The notes below the pieces were generated by a model. The model did no database searches and was not told the origin of the DNA. It was given only the letters and a program-made list of their open reading frames with translations. Source: Gemmatimonadaceae bacterium (GTDB lineage Bacteria; Gemmatimonadota; Gemmatimonadetes; Gemmatimonadales; Gemmatimonadaceae). Taken from it: a stretch of DNA of 9,105 nt. Both the position numbers and the translations under genes were made by a program. The DNA lies in assembly GCA_025453855.1 (NCBI GenBank), contig JALOPO010000074.1, positions 1 to 9,105 of the forward strand. Direction: 5' to 3'. This document shows positions 1-7,017 of this stretch, in pieces (position 1 is the stretch's first letter; each line of letters opens with the position of its first letter).

Positions 1-2050
1 GATCGAGTTCACGTGATCGGCCTCGCTGATCGCCCCGACCGCGATCGTCGGCACGCCGAGCTCGTTGCGGATGCGATCGGAGAACGGCGTCTGGAAGAGG
101 CGCCCGTAGACGGGGCGCTCGTCCTTCACCACCTGCCCGCTCGAGCAGTCGATGATGTCGGCGCCGGCATCGCGGAAGAGTCGCGCGAAGATCACCGCGT
201 CGTCGTCGGTGTTGCCGCCGGGAGCCCAGTCGTGGCACGAGAGCCGCACGCTGATCGGGCGATCGGCGGGCCACGCGGCGCGTACGGCGCGGAAGAGCTC
301 GAGCGGGAAGCGGGCCCGGTTCTCGTGCGAGCCGCCGTAGTCGTCGTCGCGCATGTTGGTGAGCGGCGAGAGGAAGCTGCTCAGCAGGTAGCCGTGCGCG
401 CAGTGGAGCTCGAGGAGGTCGGCCCCGGCCTCGGCCGCGAAGCGCGCGCTGCGCGCGAAGTCGGCGAGCAGGCGATCCATGTCGTGACGCGTCATCGCGC
501 GCGGGAGCTGCGACTGCGGCAGGTAGCCCACGCGACCTTCGTCGCCCCCTTGCGCCCCGCGTGCCCGAGCTGGATCGCGACCTTCGCATCGGACTCGGCG
601 TGCACGAAGCGGACGATGCGTGCCCACGCGTCGCGCTGCGCCTCGTTCCAGAGCCCCGCGCAGCCGGGGGTGATGCGCGCGTCGGGGCTGGTGCAGGTCA
701 TCTCGCCGTAGACGAGCCCCGCGCCGCCGAGCGCGCGCGCGCCGAGGTGCACGAGGTGGAAGTCGCCGGGGATGCCGTCGGTGGCCGAGTACATCGCCAT
801 CGGCGAGACGACGATGCGGTTGGGGAGCGTCATCCCGCGCAGCGTGTACGGCACGAGCATCGGCGGGAGCGTCTCGTGATCGGCGAGCGCCACGTGCGCG
901 CGGCGCGCGAACCACCGTTCGTACCCCTCGAGCCACTCGCGATCGCGCAGCCGCAGGTTCTCGTGGCTGATGCGCTGCGAGCGCGTGAGGAGCGAGTACA
1001 TGAACTGCTCGGGCGGGAGCGTGCCGGCGTAGCGGTCGCCGACCACCTCGAACCACTCCATGGCGTTGCGCGCCGCGTTCTGGATGCGCGCCACCTCGAT
1101 GCGCCGCACGTCCTCGTAGGCGGCGAGCGCCTCGGGAAGCCGCGCCGCGTCGTGCTCGATCGCCGTGCAGCGCTCGGCCAGCTCGATCGCGTCCTCGAAG
1201 GCGAGGCGCGTGCCGGCACCGATGGCGAAGTGCGCGGTGTGCGCCGCGTCGCCCATGAGGACGACGTGCGCGTGCGCGCCGGGCGGGCGCAGCCACCAGC
1301 GCGCGCAGGTGAGCCGCCCGAAGTTGAGCCACGCCGAGCCGCGCAGGTGGCGCGCGTTGGACTGCAGTGGCGCCCCGTCGAGCACGTCGGCGAAGAGGCG
1401 CTCGCAGAAGGCGATCGACTCGTCGGTGGTGGCGCGGTCGAGGCCGTGCGCGGCGAAGACGTCCTCGGTCGTCTCGACGATGAAGGTCGAGGTCGGTAGA
1501 CGTGCGCCTGGAACCACCCGTGCTCGGTGCGGCGGAAGTCGAAGGTGAAGGCGTCGTAGGTGCGCGGCGTGCCGAGCCAGATGTAGCGGTTGGGGCGCGC
1601 CTGGAAGTCGGGATCGAAGTGCGCGGCGTGGTTGCGGCGCACGAGCGAGTGCACGCCGTCGGCGGCGACGACGAGGTCGGCGTCGTGGAACTCCGTCTCG
1701 CTCGCGACCTCGGTCTCGTAGCGGAGCACGACGCCCAGCTCCTCGCAGCGGCGCTGCAGGATGGCGAGGAGCCGCTGGCGCCCGATGCCGACGAAGCGCA
1801 TGGTGCGGCCGTGGATCCGCACCTCGATGTCGTCCCAGTGGTTGAACGCCTGCTCGATGGCGTCGGCGGTCGGCGGATCGCAGCGGCGCATGCGCGCCAT
1901 GGTGGCGTCGGAGAAGACGACGCCCCAGCCGAACGTGTCGTATGGGCGATTGCGCTCGACGACGGTGATGTCGTGCGCGGGGAGCGCCCGCTTCATGAGC
2001 AGGGCGAAGTAGAGGCCCGCGGGACCGCCGCCGATGCAGACGATGCGCAT
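1..2050 (-). pseudogene. Salicylyl-CoA 5-hydroxylase / 2-aminobenzoyl-CoA monooxygenase-reductase-like fusion, broken by two frameshifts (C-terminus outside window)
   Basis: Seen: the N-terminal half is an FAD-dependent aromatic-ring hydroxylase. It begins MRIVCIGGGPAG (dinucleotide-binding GxGxxG at residues 6-11), has the DG motif AADGVHS near residue 131, and further on the GD motif MGDAAHTAHFAIGAG. After a linker comes an Old Yellow Enzyme-type flavin reductase (LPNRIVVSPMAMYS, QLGHAGRKG, LLELHCAHGYLLSSFLSPLTN, DDYGGSHENR). ATG at 2050 is preceded by GGAG four bases upstream. The frame is lost near 1494, after HVYR, resuming at TSTFIVET, and again near 526, after GATKVAW, resuming at YLPQSQ. 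Known: this domain order is that of fusions which hydroxylate and reduce salicylyl-CoA or 2-aminobenzoyl-CoA in the cytoplasm, using FAD/FMN and NAD(P)H. Inferred: each break looks like loss of several codons plus one base, so the gene is inactive as written unless the assembly is wrong. The divergent CoA ligase fits an anthranilate- or salicylate-type pathway. The substrate cannot be settled from sequence alone. Confidence 0.85.
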
Positions 2051-2290
2051 GGTGCTCCAGTGGCGGCCGGCGGGGCGCACGGTGGATGGCGTCCCGCGGC
2101 CGGCCCCGCGAAGGTAGCGGCGCTCCCGGCGCGTCGCATCGGGCATCGGGCGTTCGGTGCGTGGCCATGGGCGCGTCGTCACGGCCGTGCCCCACGGCGG
2201 CTTGTCGCCGCCCGCGGTGGCGCGTAGCCTTGCGGCGAGTCGTGCTCCCGGTGGTCCGTCGTCCGTCACGCCCCGAGCGGAGGTCGTGCG
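2051..2290. promoter_or_regulatory. Divergent intergenic region between hydroxylase fusion and CoA ligase
   Basis: This 240-bp gap must carry the promoters of both divergent genes and is the natural place for a shared regulator site. Seen: the 9-mer GCGGCCGGC occurs in direct orientation at 2063-2071 and 2096-2104, 33 bp apart, about three helical turns. A 7-bp tandem repeat GCATCGG lies at 2136-2149. I see no convincing -35/-10 boxes; in DNA this GC-rich, the repeats may be chance. Ribosome binding sites are at 2055-2058 (GGAG, minus strand) and 2279-2283 (GGAGG, plus strand). Confidence 0.4.
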
Positions 2291-3922
2291 GTGCATCGCT
2301 CCGGTCATCTGGACCCGTTCACACGCGACCGCCTCCCGCCGGCGGCGGAGTGGCCAGTGCTCCTGCTCGATCGACCGGAGCATGCGTACCCCGCGCGGCT
2401 GAACTGCGTGGCCGCCCTGCTCGATGCGCGCGTCGCGGCCGGCCACGGGGCGCGTCCGTGCTTCCACGACGCGACGACGACGTGGAGCTACGCCGAGACG
2501 GCGGCGATGGTCGACCGGCTCGCGCACGTGCTGGTGCGTGTGCACGGGCTGGTGCCGGGCGCACGCGTCCTCCTGCACGGCTTCAACGGCCCGCTCCTCG
2601 CCGCGTGCTACCTGGCGATCATGAAGGCCGGTGCGGTCACGGTGGCGACGATGCCGCTGCTGCGCGCATCCGAGCTGCAGGCGATCGTCACGAAGGCGCA
2701 GCCGTCGGTCGCGCTCTGCGATGTGCGGCTGGTCACCGTGGTGCGCGAGGCGATCGCGGGTGCGGCGGCGTCGATGGCGCTCGTGACGCTCGACGGGCTG
2801 CGCGAGGCGAGCGAAGGCATGACCGGCGCCTTCACGCCGTGCGACACCGCCAGCGACGACGTCTGCCTGCTCGGCTTCACCTCGGGCACCACCGGGGCGC
2901 CCAAGGCGACGATGCACTTCCATCGCGACGTGCTCGCGGTCGTGCATGCGTACGGCGCGCAGGTGCTCCGCCTCGTCGCCGACGACGTGGTGATCGGCTC
3001 GCCGCCACTCGCGTTCACGTTCGGGCTGGGCGGGCTCGTGCTCTTCCCGCTCGCGGCCGGCGCGAGCAGCGTGCTGCTCGAGAAGGCGCCGCCGGACGAG
3101 CTGCTGCCCGCGATCGCCCGGCATCGTGCCACCGTGACCTTCACCGCGCCCGCCGCGTACCGCGCGATGCTGCCGAAGCTCGCGCAGCACGACGTGTCGA
3201 GCCTGCGCCGCTGCGTGAGCGCCGGCGAGACGCTCAGCGCCGCGACCTTCGAGGCGTGGCGCGCCGCGACCGGGATCCCGATCATGGACGGCATCGGCGC
3301 CACCGAGCTGCTCCACATCTTCATCGGGTCGCCGGCCGAGGACGCCCGCGCCGGGGTGACGGGGCGCGTCGTGCCGGGCTACGAGGCGCGCGTGGTCGAC
3401 GAGGCGGGCGCGGAGTGCGCGCGCGGCACCGCCGGCCTGCTCGAGGTGCGCGGCCCCACCGGCTGCCGCTACCTCGACGATCCGCGCCAGCGCGACTACG
3501 TGCGCGAGGGCTGGAACCGCACCGGCGACAGCTTCATCCACGACGTCGACGGCACGTTCCGCTACCAGGCCCGCGCCGACGACATGATCACCGCCGCCGG
3601 CTACAACATCGCCGGCCCCGAAGTCGAGGGCGCACTGCTCACGCACGAGGCGGTGGCCGAGTGCGCGGTGGTGGGCGCCGTCGGCGACGATCGCACGATG
3701 GTCGTCGCCGCCTATGTCGTGCTGCGCGCCGGGCACGACGCCGGCGAGGCGATGACGCTCGCGCTGCAGGCGCACGTGCGCGATCGACTCGCGCCGTTCA
3801 AGGCGCCGCGACTCGTCGCCTTCGTGCCCGAGCTGCCGAAGACGAGCACCGGCAAGGTGCAGCGTGCCGTGCTCCGCGAACGGGCGCGTGCGCTCCGGTC
3901 CGGCGCCGTGTCCTCGGCGTGA
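2291..3922 (+). CDS. 2-aminobenzoate-CoA ligase / benzoate-CoA ligase family (adenylate-forming)
   Basis: The predicted protein has 543 residues, a normal length for the family. It would activate an aromatic carboxylic acid with ATP and CoA, releasing AMP and PPi, in the cytoplasm. Seen: the phosphate-binding loop FTSGTTGAPK (196-205) followed by the MHFHRD context typical of benzoate/anthranilate ligases; adenine-binding GIGATELLHIF (334-344); the hinge-proximal TGD (411-413) in WNRTGD; AGYNIAGPEVEG; and C-terminal PKTSTGK with the likely catalytic Lys522. The N-terminal stretch around YPARLNCVAALLD resembles 2-aminobenzoate-CoA ligases more than generic acyl-CoA synthetases, by memory of the family. 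The start is GTG at 2291, supported by GGAGG at 2279-2283 with seven bases spacing. It is divergent from the monooxygenase/ene-reductase fusion, which would act on its product; that partner is broken here while the ligase is intact. Benzoate, salicylate or another substituted benzoate remain possible substrates. Confidence 0.85.
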   Translation: MHRSGHLDPFTRDRLPPAAEWPVLLLDRPEHAYPARLNCVAALLDARVAAGHGARPCFHDATTTWSYAETAAMVDRLAHVLVRVHGLVPGARVLLHGFNGPLLAACYLAIMKAGAVTVATMPLLRASELQAIVTKAQPSVALCDVRLVTVVREAIAGAAASMALVTLDGLREASEGMTGAFTPCDTASDDVCLLGFTSGTTGAPKATMHFHRDVLAVVHAYGAQVLRLVADDVVIGSPPLAFTFGLGGLVLFPLAAGASSVLLEKAPPDELLPAIARHRATVTFTAPAAYRAMLPKLAQHDVSSLRRCVSAGETLSAATFEAWRAATGIPIMDGIGATELLHIFIGSPAEDARAGVTGRVVPGYEARVVDEAGAECARGTAGLLEVRGPTGCRYLDDPRQRDYVREGWNRTGDSFIHDVDGTFRYQARADDMITAAGYNIAGPEVEGALLTHEAVAECAVVGAVGDDRTMVVAAYVVLRAGHDAGEAMTLALQAHVRDRLAPFKAPRLVAFVPELPKTSTGKVQRAVLRERARALRSGAVSSA

Positions 3923-3928
3923 CGTCGC

Positions 3929-3959
3929 CGTTCGTGGAGTCGGTGCGGAACAGCCGGGG
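3929..3959 (+). repeat. Partial extra copy of the inverted-repeat core motif
   Basis: Just after the ligase stop, the 14-mer GCGGAACAGCCGGG (3945-3958) is identical to 4060-4073 inside the left arm of the downstream inverted repeat. It is preceded by CGTTCGTG at 3929-3936, which also precedes the 14-mer in the arm, here with several extra bases between. This looks like a degenerate third, direct-orientation copy of the same repeat family. Confidence 0.5.
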
Positions 3960-3972
3960 CGCGAGCTCCGTG

Positions 3973-4354
3973 ACCGGGGGGCGGCCGAGCGGGAAGAGGA
4001 GGGCGCCCGCGTGGCCGGGTGGTCTCGGACAAGGGAACCGAAAGGACGGGCGTTCGTGCGCGGAACAGCCGGGAACTGAAGGGGACGGCAGGGGACTGCA
4101 GGGCACGGCAGAACTGGCCAGTGCGCTCGGCGGCCACTCGTGTACGCCGGACCAACAGCAAAGCCTTTGGAATGGCCCCGTATGCGCGAGTGCTCGCCGA
4201 GCGCGCCGGTTGGTCCTGCCGTTCCCTGCCGTGCCTGCCGTCCCCTTCAGTTCCCGGCTGTTCCGCGCTCGAACGCCCGTCCTTTCAGTTCGACTTCACG
4301 GGAGCCCCCCGGCCAGACGGGCGCCCTCCACCTTCCGCTCGGACGCCCCCCGGC
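3973..4354. repeat. Long imperfect inverted repeat (about 160-bp arms, 62-bp centre) in intergenic DNA
   Basis: The left arm 3973-4132 is the reverse complement of the right arm 4195-4354, with roughly 85% identity by eye. The longest exact block is 35 bp (4058-4092 against 4234-4268), with a further 17-bp exact block at 4040-4056 against 4270-4286. Pairing weakly continues inward (CACTCG at 4135-4140 against CGAGTG at 4187-4192). Each arm carries phased decamers of the form GGGRACNGCA: three at 4081-4110 on the left and a different set at about 4214-4243 on the right. Each arm also carries two spaced copies of a GAACYGAA-type motif. No transposase or credible coding frame lies inside. It may be an inverted pair of a dispersed intergenic repeat (BIME- or MITE-like). 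If transcribed it would fold into a very long hairpin and could end ligase transcription. The rest of 3923-4479 shows nothing else recognisable. Confidence 0.85.
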
Positions 4355-4479
4355 CGAGGAGGCAGCGTGCAAGTCGGTTGCGCCACGAAACCCGAACCAG
4401 CGACGGAGCGTCGTGACGGAACCGGGAGCCGGCGCGGGGTGCGTCGGTGCCGCGGTGCTGCCCCGACACTTCGTTGCGC

Positions 4480-4896
4480 ATGCCATCCCCGACCACCGTG
4501 TCCGACCTGACACCGCGTGAACGCGGCTCCGTGCTCCCGCCCGGCGAGCTGCGCCTGCTCGGGCTGTTCGAGAACGTGCGCCGACGCGGGCCGTGGGTGG
4601 TCGAGCCGCGCACGCTGGTGCGCGCGGTCTTCTCGGATGTCGTGCTCGACCTGCGCGAGGCGATGGTCCCCGGCCAGTGTGTGATCGATGTCGGCGCCTA
4701 CCTTGCCGAGGTGAAGATCATCGTCCCGCCCGAGCTGCACGTCACGATGGACGTGACGACGGTCATCGCCGAGGCCAAGGAGAAGCGGCGCGGCGAGCCA
4801 CCGTCCGCCGATCCCACCGCGGCGGCGATCCATGTCACGGGAACGGCCTGCCTGGCCGAGGTGAAGGTGGTGGTGCGACGCCACGACGAGTCGTAG
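4480..4896 (+). CDS. LiaF C-terminal-like (DUF2154-type) small soluble protein
   Basis: The predicted protein has 138 residues with no signal peptide and no membrane segment, so it is probably cytoplasmic. Seen: a short beta-repeat pattern, LLGLFENVRRRGPWVV, AVFSDVVLDLREA (49-61), AYLAEVKIIVPPELHV (73-88), TVIAEAKEKRRG (94-105) and ACLAEVKVVVRR (123-134). Known: the C-terminal domain of LiaF/YvqF proteins (cell-wall antibiotic response) has repeated FGSV-like beta units with LDLREA and EIIVPPG signatures, which this matches well. In LiaF proper this domain follows transmembrane helices; those are absent here, as in stand-alone DUF1707/DUF2154-type proteins. The start is uncertain: ATG at 4480 is preferred, but no clear Shine-Dalgarno sequence is visible; GTG at 4447 (149 residues) and GTG at 4498 are alternatives. 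The function is not known; a role linked to envelope stress or protein interaction is only an inference. Confidence 0.75.
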   Translation: MPSPTTVSDLTPRERGSVLPPGELRLLGLFENVRRRGPWVVEPRTLVRAVFSDVVLDLREAMVPGQCVIDVGAYLAEVKIIVPPELHVTMDVTTVIAEAKEKRRGEPPSADPTAAAIHVTGTACLAEVKVVVRRHDES

Positions 4897-5172
4897 CGGC
4901 CCGACGCCGGGCGCTCGCGCCGCGGGCTCGCCGCGGGCTCGCGACGATCCCACGCGTGGGGACGCCGAATCGCCGGCTCCCGTCACGAGCCCGCTTGTTG
5001 CGGTTCGGGTCGCCAGTCGTGTGAAGGTCAGCGACGCGCCCGTGCCGCACCACGCCGGTACGCGGCCCCCTCGGCTCGGCGCGCGGAGAGTGCGTGCCTC
5101 CCTCGGGTCGCAGACCGCCGCCGTTGCGCGTCGCACGCTCGTCACCCTGTCCCGAAGCCGGGAGCGTCGCCC
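4897..5172. other. Intergenic region with 11-bp tandem duplication
   Basis: No gene is supported in this 276-bp gap. Immediately after the stop codon there is a short GC hairpin (GCCCG 4899-4903 paired with CGGGC 4908-4912), followed by an exact tandem duplication of CCGCGGGCTCG at 4920-4930 and 4931-4941. The promoter of the following lipoprotein gene presumably lies here, but I could not recognise one. Confidence 0.4.
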
Positions 5173-6351
5173 ATGCCGTGCCGTCGTGGTCATGCGCTGC
5201 TGATCGCCGCCGTCGCCGTCGTCGCGAGTGCCTGTGACGGCGGTACCGTCCCCGCCCCGGAGAGCGCCGCCCCGCCGCGCGCCGATGCGCCTGCAGTGAG
5301 CGCCGTGGAACGCGACTGGCCCGCCGATGCGGCCGAGTGGCCGGAGTGCACCGCCGCACAGCACGATCGTCACGTGACCACGGGGCCCGACGGGCGCACC
5401 TATCCCACCTGGCATCCGCCGGTGGACGTCGAGGCGCGCTGCCGCCACACGCACGAACACGGCTCGAATCCGCGGCTCTTCCCCGCCTTCGATGCCGTCG
5501 GCATGCCTCCCTTCGGCTACGCCATCGCGCAGGCCGGCGAGAGCGAACCGCATCCGGGCTTCAAGGTCTACGCGGTCGACGACGTCGACGCGGGGCTGCA
5601 CTGGCTCGTGACCTTCCACATGGGGACCGCGGGCGCGGCACGCGCCTTCCGCCACCTGCACAGCGTGCACGTGACGGTGGCCGAGCAGCGCACGCGACGG
5701 CTCCTCGCGAACGTGCACCTCCTGACCGAGACGGGGATGTCGCAGAAGGGGTGCATCCTCGATCGCGCGCGCATTCCGGGGAGCGGCCCCGATCAGCATG
5801 GCGAAGGGATCCTGAAGAGCGTCCCGGCGCTCCCCTGTCCGCCGCGCCCCGGGGGCCCGCACGCCGCCCATGGCGACGTGTACGAGTCGTGGGCGACGCG
5901 CGCGCGCATCCCCGGGCTGTTCGAGTTCCGCGTCACCTACGACGTGGACAACGCGCAGCGCGCCGTGGCCTGCGACTCGGGGGCGTGCAGCCCCGTGCGA
6001 TCGATCGACGTGCGCGCGCACACCTGCGACAACCAGCCCGGGAGCCCCGGGTGCGACCGCCAGGGCGACAAGCGCGGCTTCCTGCAGCCGCGCCTCGTGC
6101 TCACCAACGCGAGCGCCGACAGCATCGTCGTCACGCGTCCCGACGGGACGCCGAGCCCCGACGGGACCGGGATCCGCCAGTTCGTGCGCGCGAACACGAC
6201 GCTGCGGCACGAGTCGCGCGAGGCATTCACGAACTTCGCCAATCCCGGCGAGCCGCGACACACGGGACGCTACCGCGCGCGGCGCTTCTGCGAGCCGGGA
6301 ACGTTCTGCGGGCCGATCAACCACAGCCCCCGCGTGAGCGGCGCCAACTGA
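5173..6351 (+). CDS. Putative Cys/His-rich lipoprotein of unknown function
   Basis: The predicted protein has 392 residues. Seen: a lipoprotein signal with basic residues 4-5, a hydrophobic core at about 8-19 and a lipobox ending in Cys21 (VVASAC), followed by a Pro/Ala-rich linker to about residue 45. Export and lipid anchoring are therefore likely. The mature part has ten cysteines after Cys21 (59, 90, 194, 222, 267, 272, 285, 294, 373, 379), an even number that suits disulfides in an exported protein. Histidines cluster in RCRHTHEHG (89-97) and in FHMGTAG...FRHLHSVHV (149-167), a pattern that could bind metal. I do not recognise a named family with confidence. ATG at 5173 is supported by GGGAG at 5160-5164. 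The next gene encodes another exported protein in the same direction. Metal binding and any enzymatic role are inference only; a structural or surface role is equally possible. Confidence 0.75.
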   Translation: MPCRRGHALLIAAVAVVASACDGGTVPAPESAAPPRADAPAVSAVERDWPADAAEWPECTAAQHDRHVTTGPDGRTYPTWHPPVDVEARCRHTHEHGSNPRLFPAFDAVGMPPFGYAIAQAGESEPHPGFKVYAVDDVDAGLHWLVTFHMGTAGAARAFRHLHSVHVTVAEQRTRRLLANVHLLTETGMSQKGCILDRARIPGSGPDQHGEGILKSVPALPCPPRPGGPHAAHGDVYESWATRARIPGLFEFRVTYDVDNAQRAVACDSGACSPVRSIDVRAHTCDNQPGSPGCDRQGDKRGFLQPRLVLTNASADSIVVTRPDGTPSPDGTGIRQFVRANTTLRHESREAFTNFANPGEPRHTGRYRARRFCEPGTFCGPINHSPRVSGAN

Positions 6352-6359
6352 GGGCGTTC

Positions 6360-6403
6360 CGCGCGCGGCGCCGTGCACACGCGCCCGCGCCGCGCCGCGC
6401 GCG
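6360..6403. terminator. 12-bp perfect inverted repeat after the lipoprotein gene
   Basis: CGCGCGCGGCGC (6360-6371) is exactly repeated in reverse complement at 6392-6403 with a 20-nt loop, starting nine bases after the lipoprotein stop. There is no T-tract, and alternating C/G sequence makes chance pairing likely, so a terminator role is plausible but weakly supported. Confidence 0.35.
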
Positions 6404-6498
6404 TGACGGATCGCGTCGCTCGCACCATCGGCCGGCGCGCCACGCGGGGGACGGCACCCGCGTTGCGCGCCGCCGCGCGGCAGCGCAGGATGAGCGTC

Positions 6499-6885
6499 AT
6501 GCGCACCATCCCCCTGCTCATCGCGCTCGCCGCACCGCCGCTCGCCGCGCAGGCGCGCACCCCCATCGGCACCACCGCCAACGGCAACCCGGTGCTGCTC
6601 GAGTCGCGGAGCGTCACGCGGAGCGGCGACACGGTCACCGCCGCGGTGCGCGTGACCTTCGCCAAGGCGGTGCGCACGCCGGGCGGCGAGGTGCGGAGCT
6701 CGCGCACGATCCTGCGCGTCGCCTGCACGCCGAAGCAGGTGGCGATCCTCGAGAACTGGTACTTCACCGACCCGGCGGGGACGGTCGAGTCGAGCCACCG
6801 GAAGGTCGGCGCGCCCGGCTTCTCGACCGCCATCGGCGGGTCGATGACGGCGGTGGCGATGGGGCACCTCTGCGCCGCGAAGTGA
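6499..6885 (+). CDS. Small secreted protein, surface-adhesin E (Adhesin_E)-like
   Basis: The predicted protein has 128 residues. Seen: an N-terminal signal peptide (Arg2, hydrophobic core 4-16) with a likely signal-peptidase I site after AQA at residue 19. The mature domain has two cysteines, Cys76 in RVACTPKQ and Cys125 in GHLC, with NWYFTDPAGTVESS between them. Known: Adhesin_E-like proteins are small exported domains with a Cys in a late strand, a YYDKNGKVV-like hairpin and a Cys close to the C-terminus, which this pattern resembles; the similarity is by eye. Start choice: ATG at 6499 is preceded by AGGA at 6487-6490, whereas ATG at 6490 (three residues longer) overlaps that site, and a 6373 start would bury the signal peptide behind an Arg-rich extension. 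Despite the family name there is no evidence for adhesion here. The gene is followed by a strong hairpin. Confidence 0.7.
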   Translation: MRTIPLLIALAAPPLAAQARTPIGTTANGNPVLLESRSVTRSGDTVTAAVRVTFAKAVRTPGGEVRSSRTILRVACTPKQVAILENWYFTDPAGTVESSHRKVGAPGFSTAIGGSMTAVAMGHLCAAK

Positions 6886-6947
6886 GGTGGGCGCGCGCGT
6901 CGCGTGCCCGACGTGGCGGCGTGACGGGCACACCGCACCCGTGAACG

Positions 6948-6986
6948 ACGACGGCCCGGCGACCATCGCGGTCGCCGGGCCGTCGT
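6948..6986. terminator. Bidirectional hairpin terminator between convergent genes
   Basis: A perfect 17-bp GC-rich stem (6948-6964 with 6970-6986) encloses a 5-nt loop, ATCGC. It lies between the stop of the plus-strand Adhesin_E-like gene and the stop of the minus-strand YegP-like gene, about 30 to 60 bp from each. It lacks a T-tract on either side, so it may act as an atypical terminator or as an RNA 3'-end stabiliser; convergent placement supports a shared role. Confidence 0.8.
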
Positions 6987-7017
6987 GCGTCTGGGCGCGT
7001 CGGCCGCGCCGCACGGA

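Noticed and set aside
561..1499. Open plus-strand frame of 312 codons
   Set aside because: Antisense to the conserved hydroxylase domain; Arg/Ala/Val-rich with no domain, typical of a shadow frame in high-GC DNA.
1490..1500. Programmed ribosomal frameshift as explanation for the split hydroxylase
   Set aside because: No slippery heptamer is visible at either junction, and conserved codons appear to be missing, which frameshifting cannot restore.
3973..4354. Insertion sequence with terminal inverted repeats
   Set aside because: Only about 62 bp lie between the arms, with no transposase frame and no obvious target-site duplication.
3973..4354. CRISPR array
   Set aside because: The repeats are inverted or 10-bp tandem, without regularly spaced direct repeats and unique spacers; no cas genes are present.
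2086..4416. Long open plus-strand frame of 776 codons
   Set aside because: It is a shifted frame through the CoA ligase, whose adenylation motifs are all in the 2291-3922 frame, and it runs on into the inverted repeat.
6373..6498. Longer start for the Adhesin_E-like protein
   Set aside because: It would place an Arg-rich stretch before the clear signal peptide at 6499, which also has the better ribosome binding site.
4285..7014. Very long open minus-strand frame of 909 codons
   Set aside because: Runs antisense across three better supported genes and part of the inverted repeat; its composition is Arg/Ala/Gly/His-rich and it has no recognisable motif.
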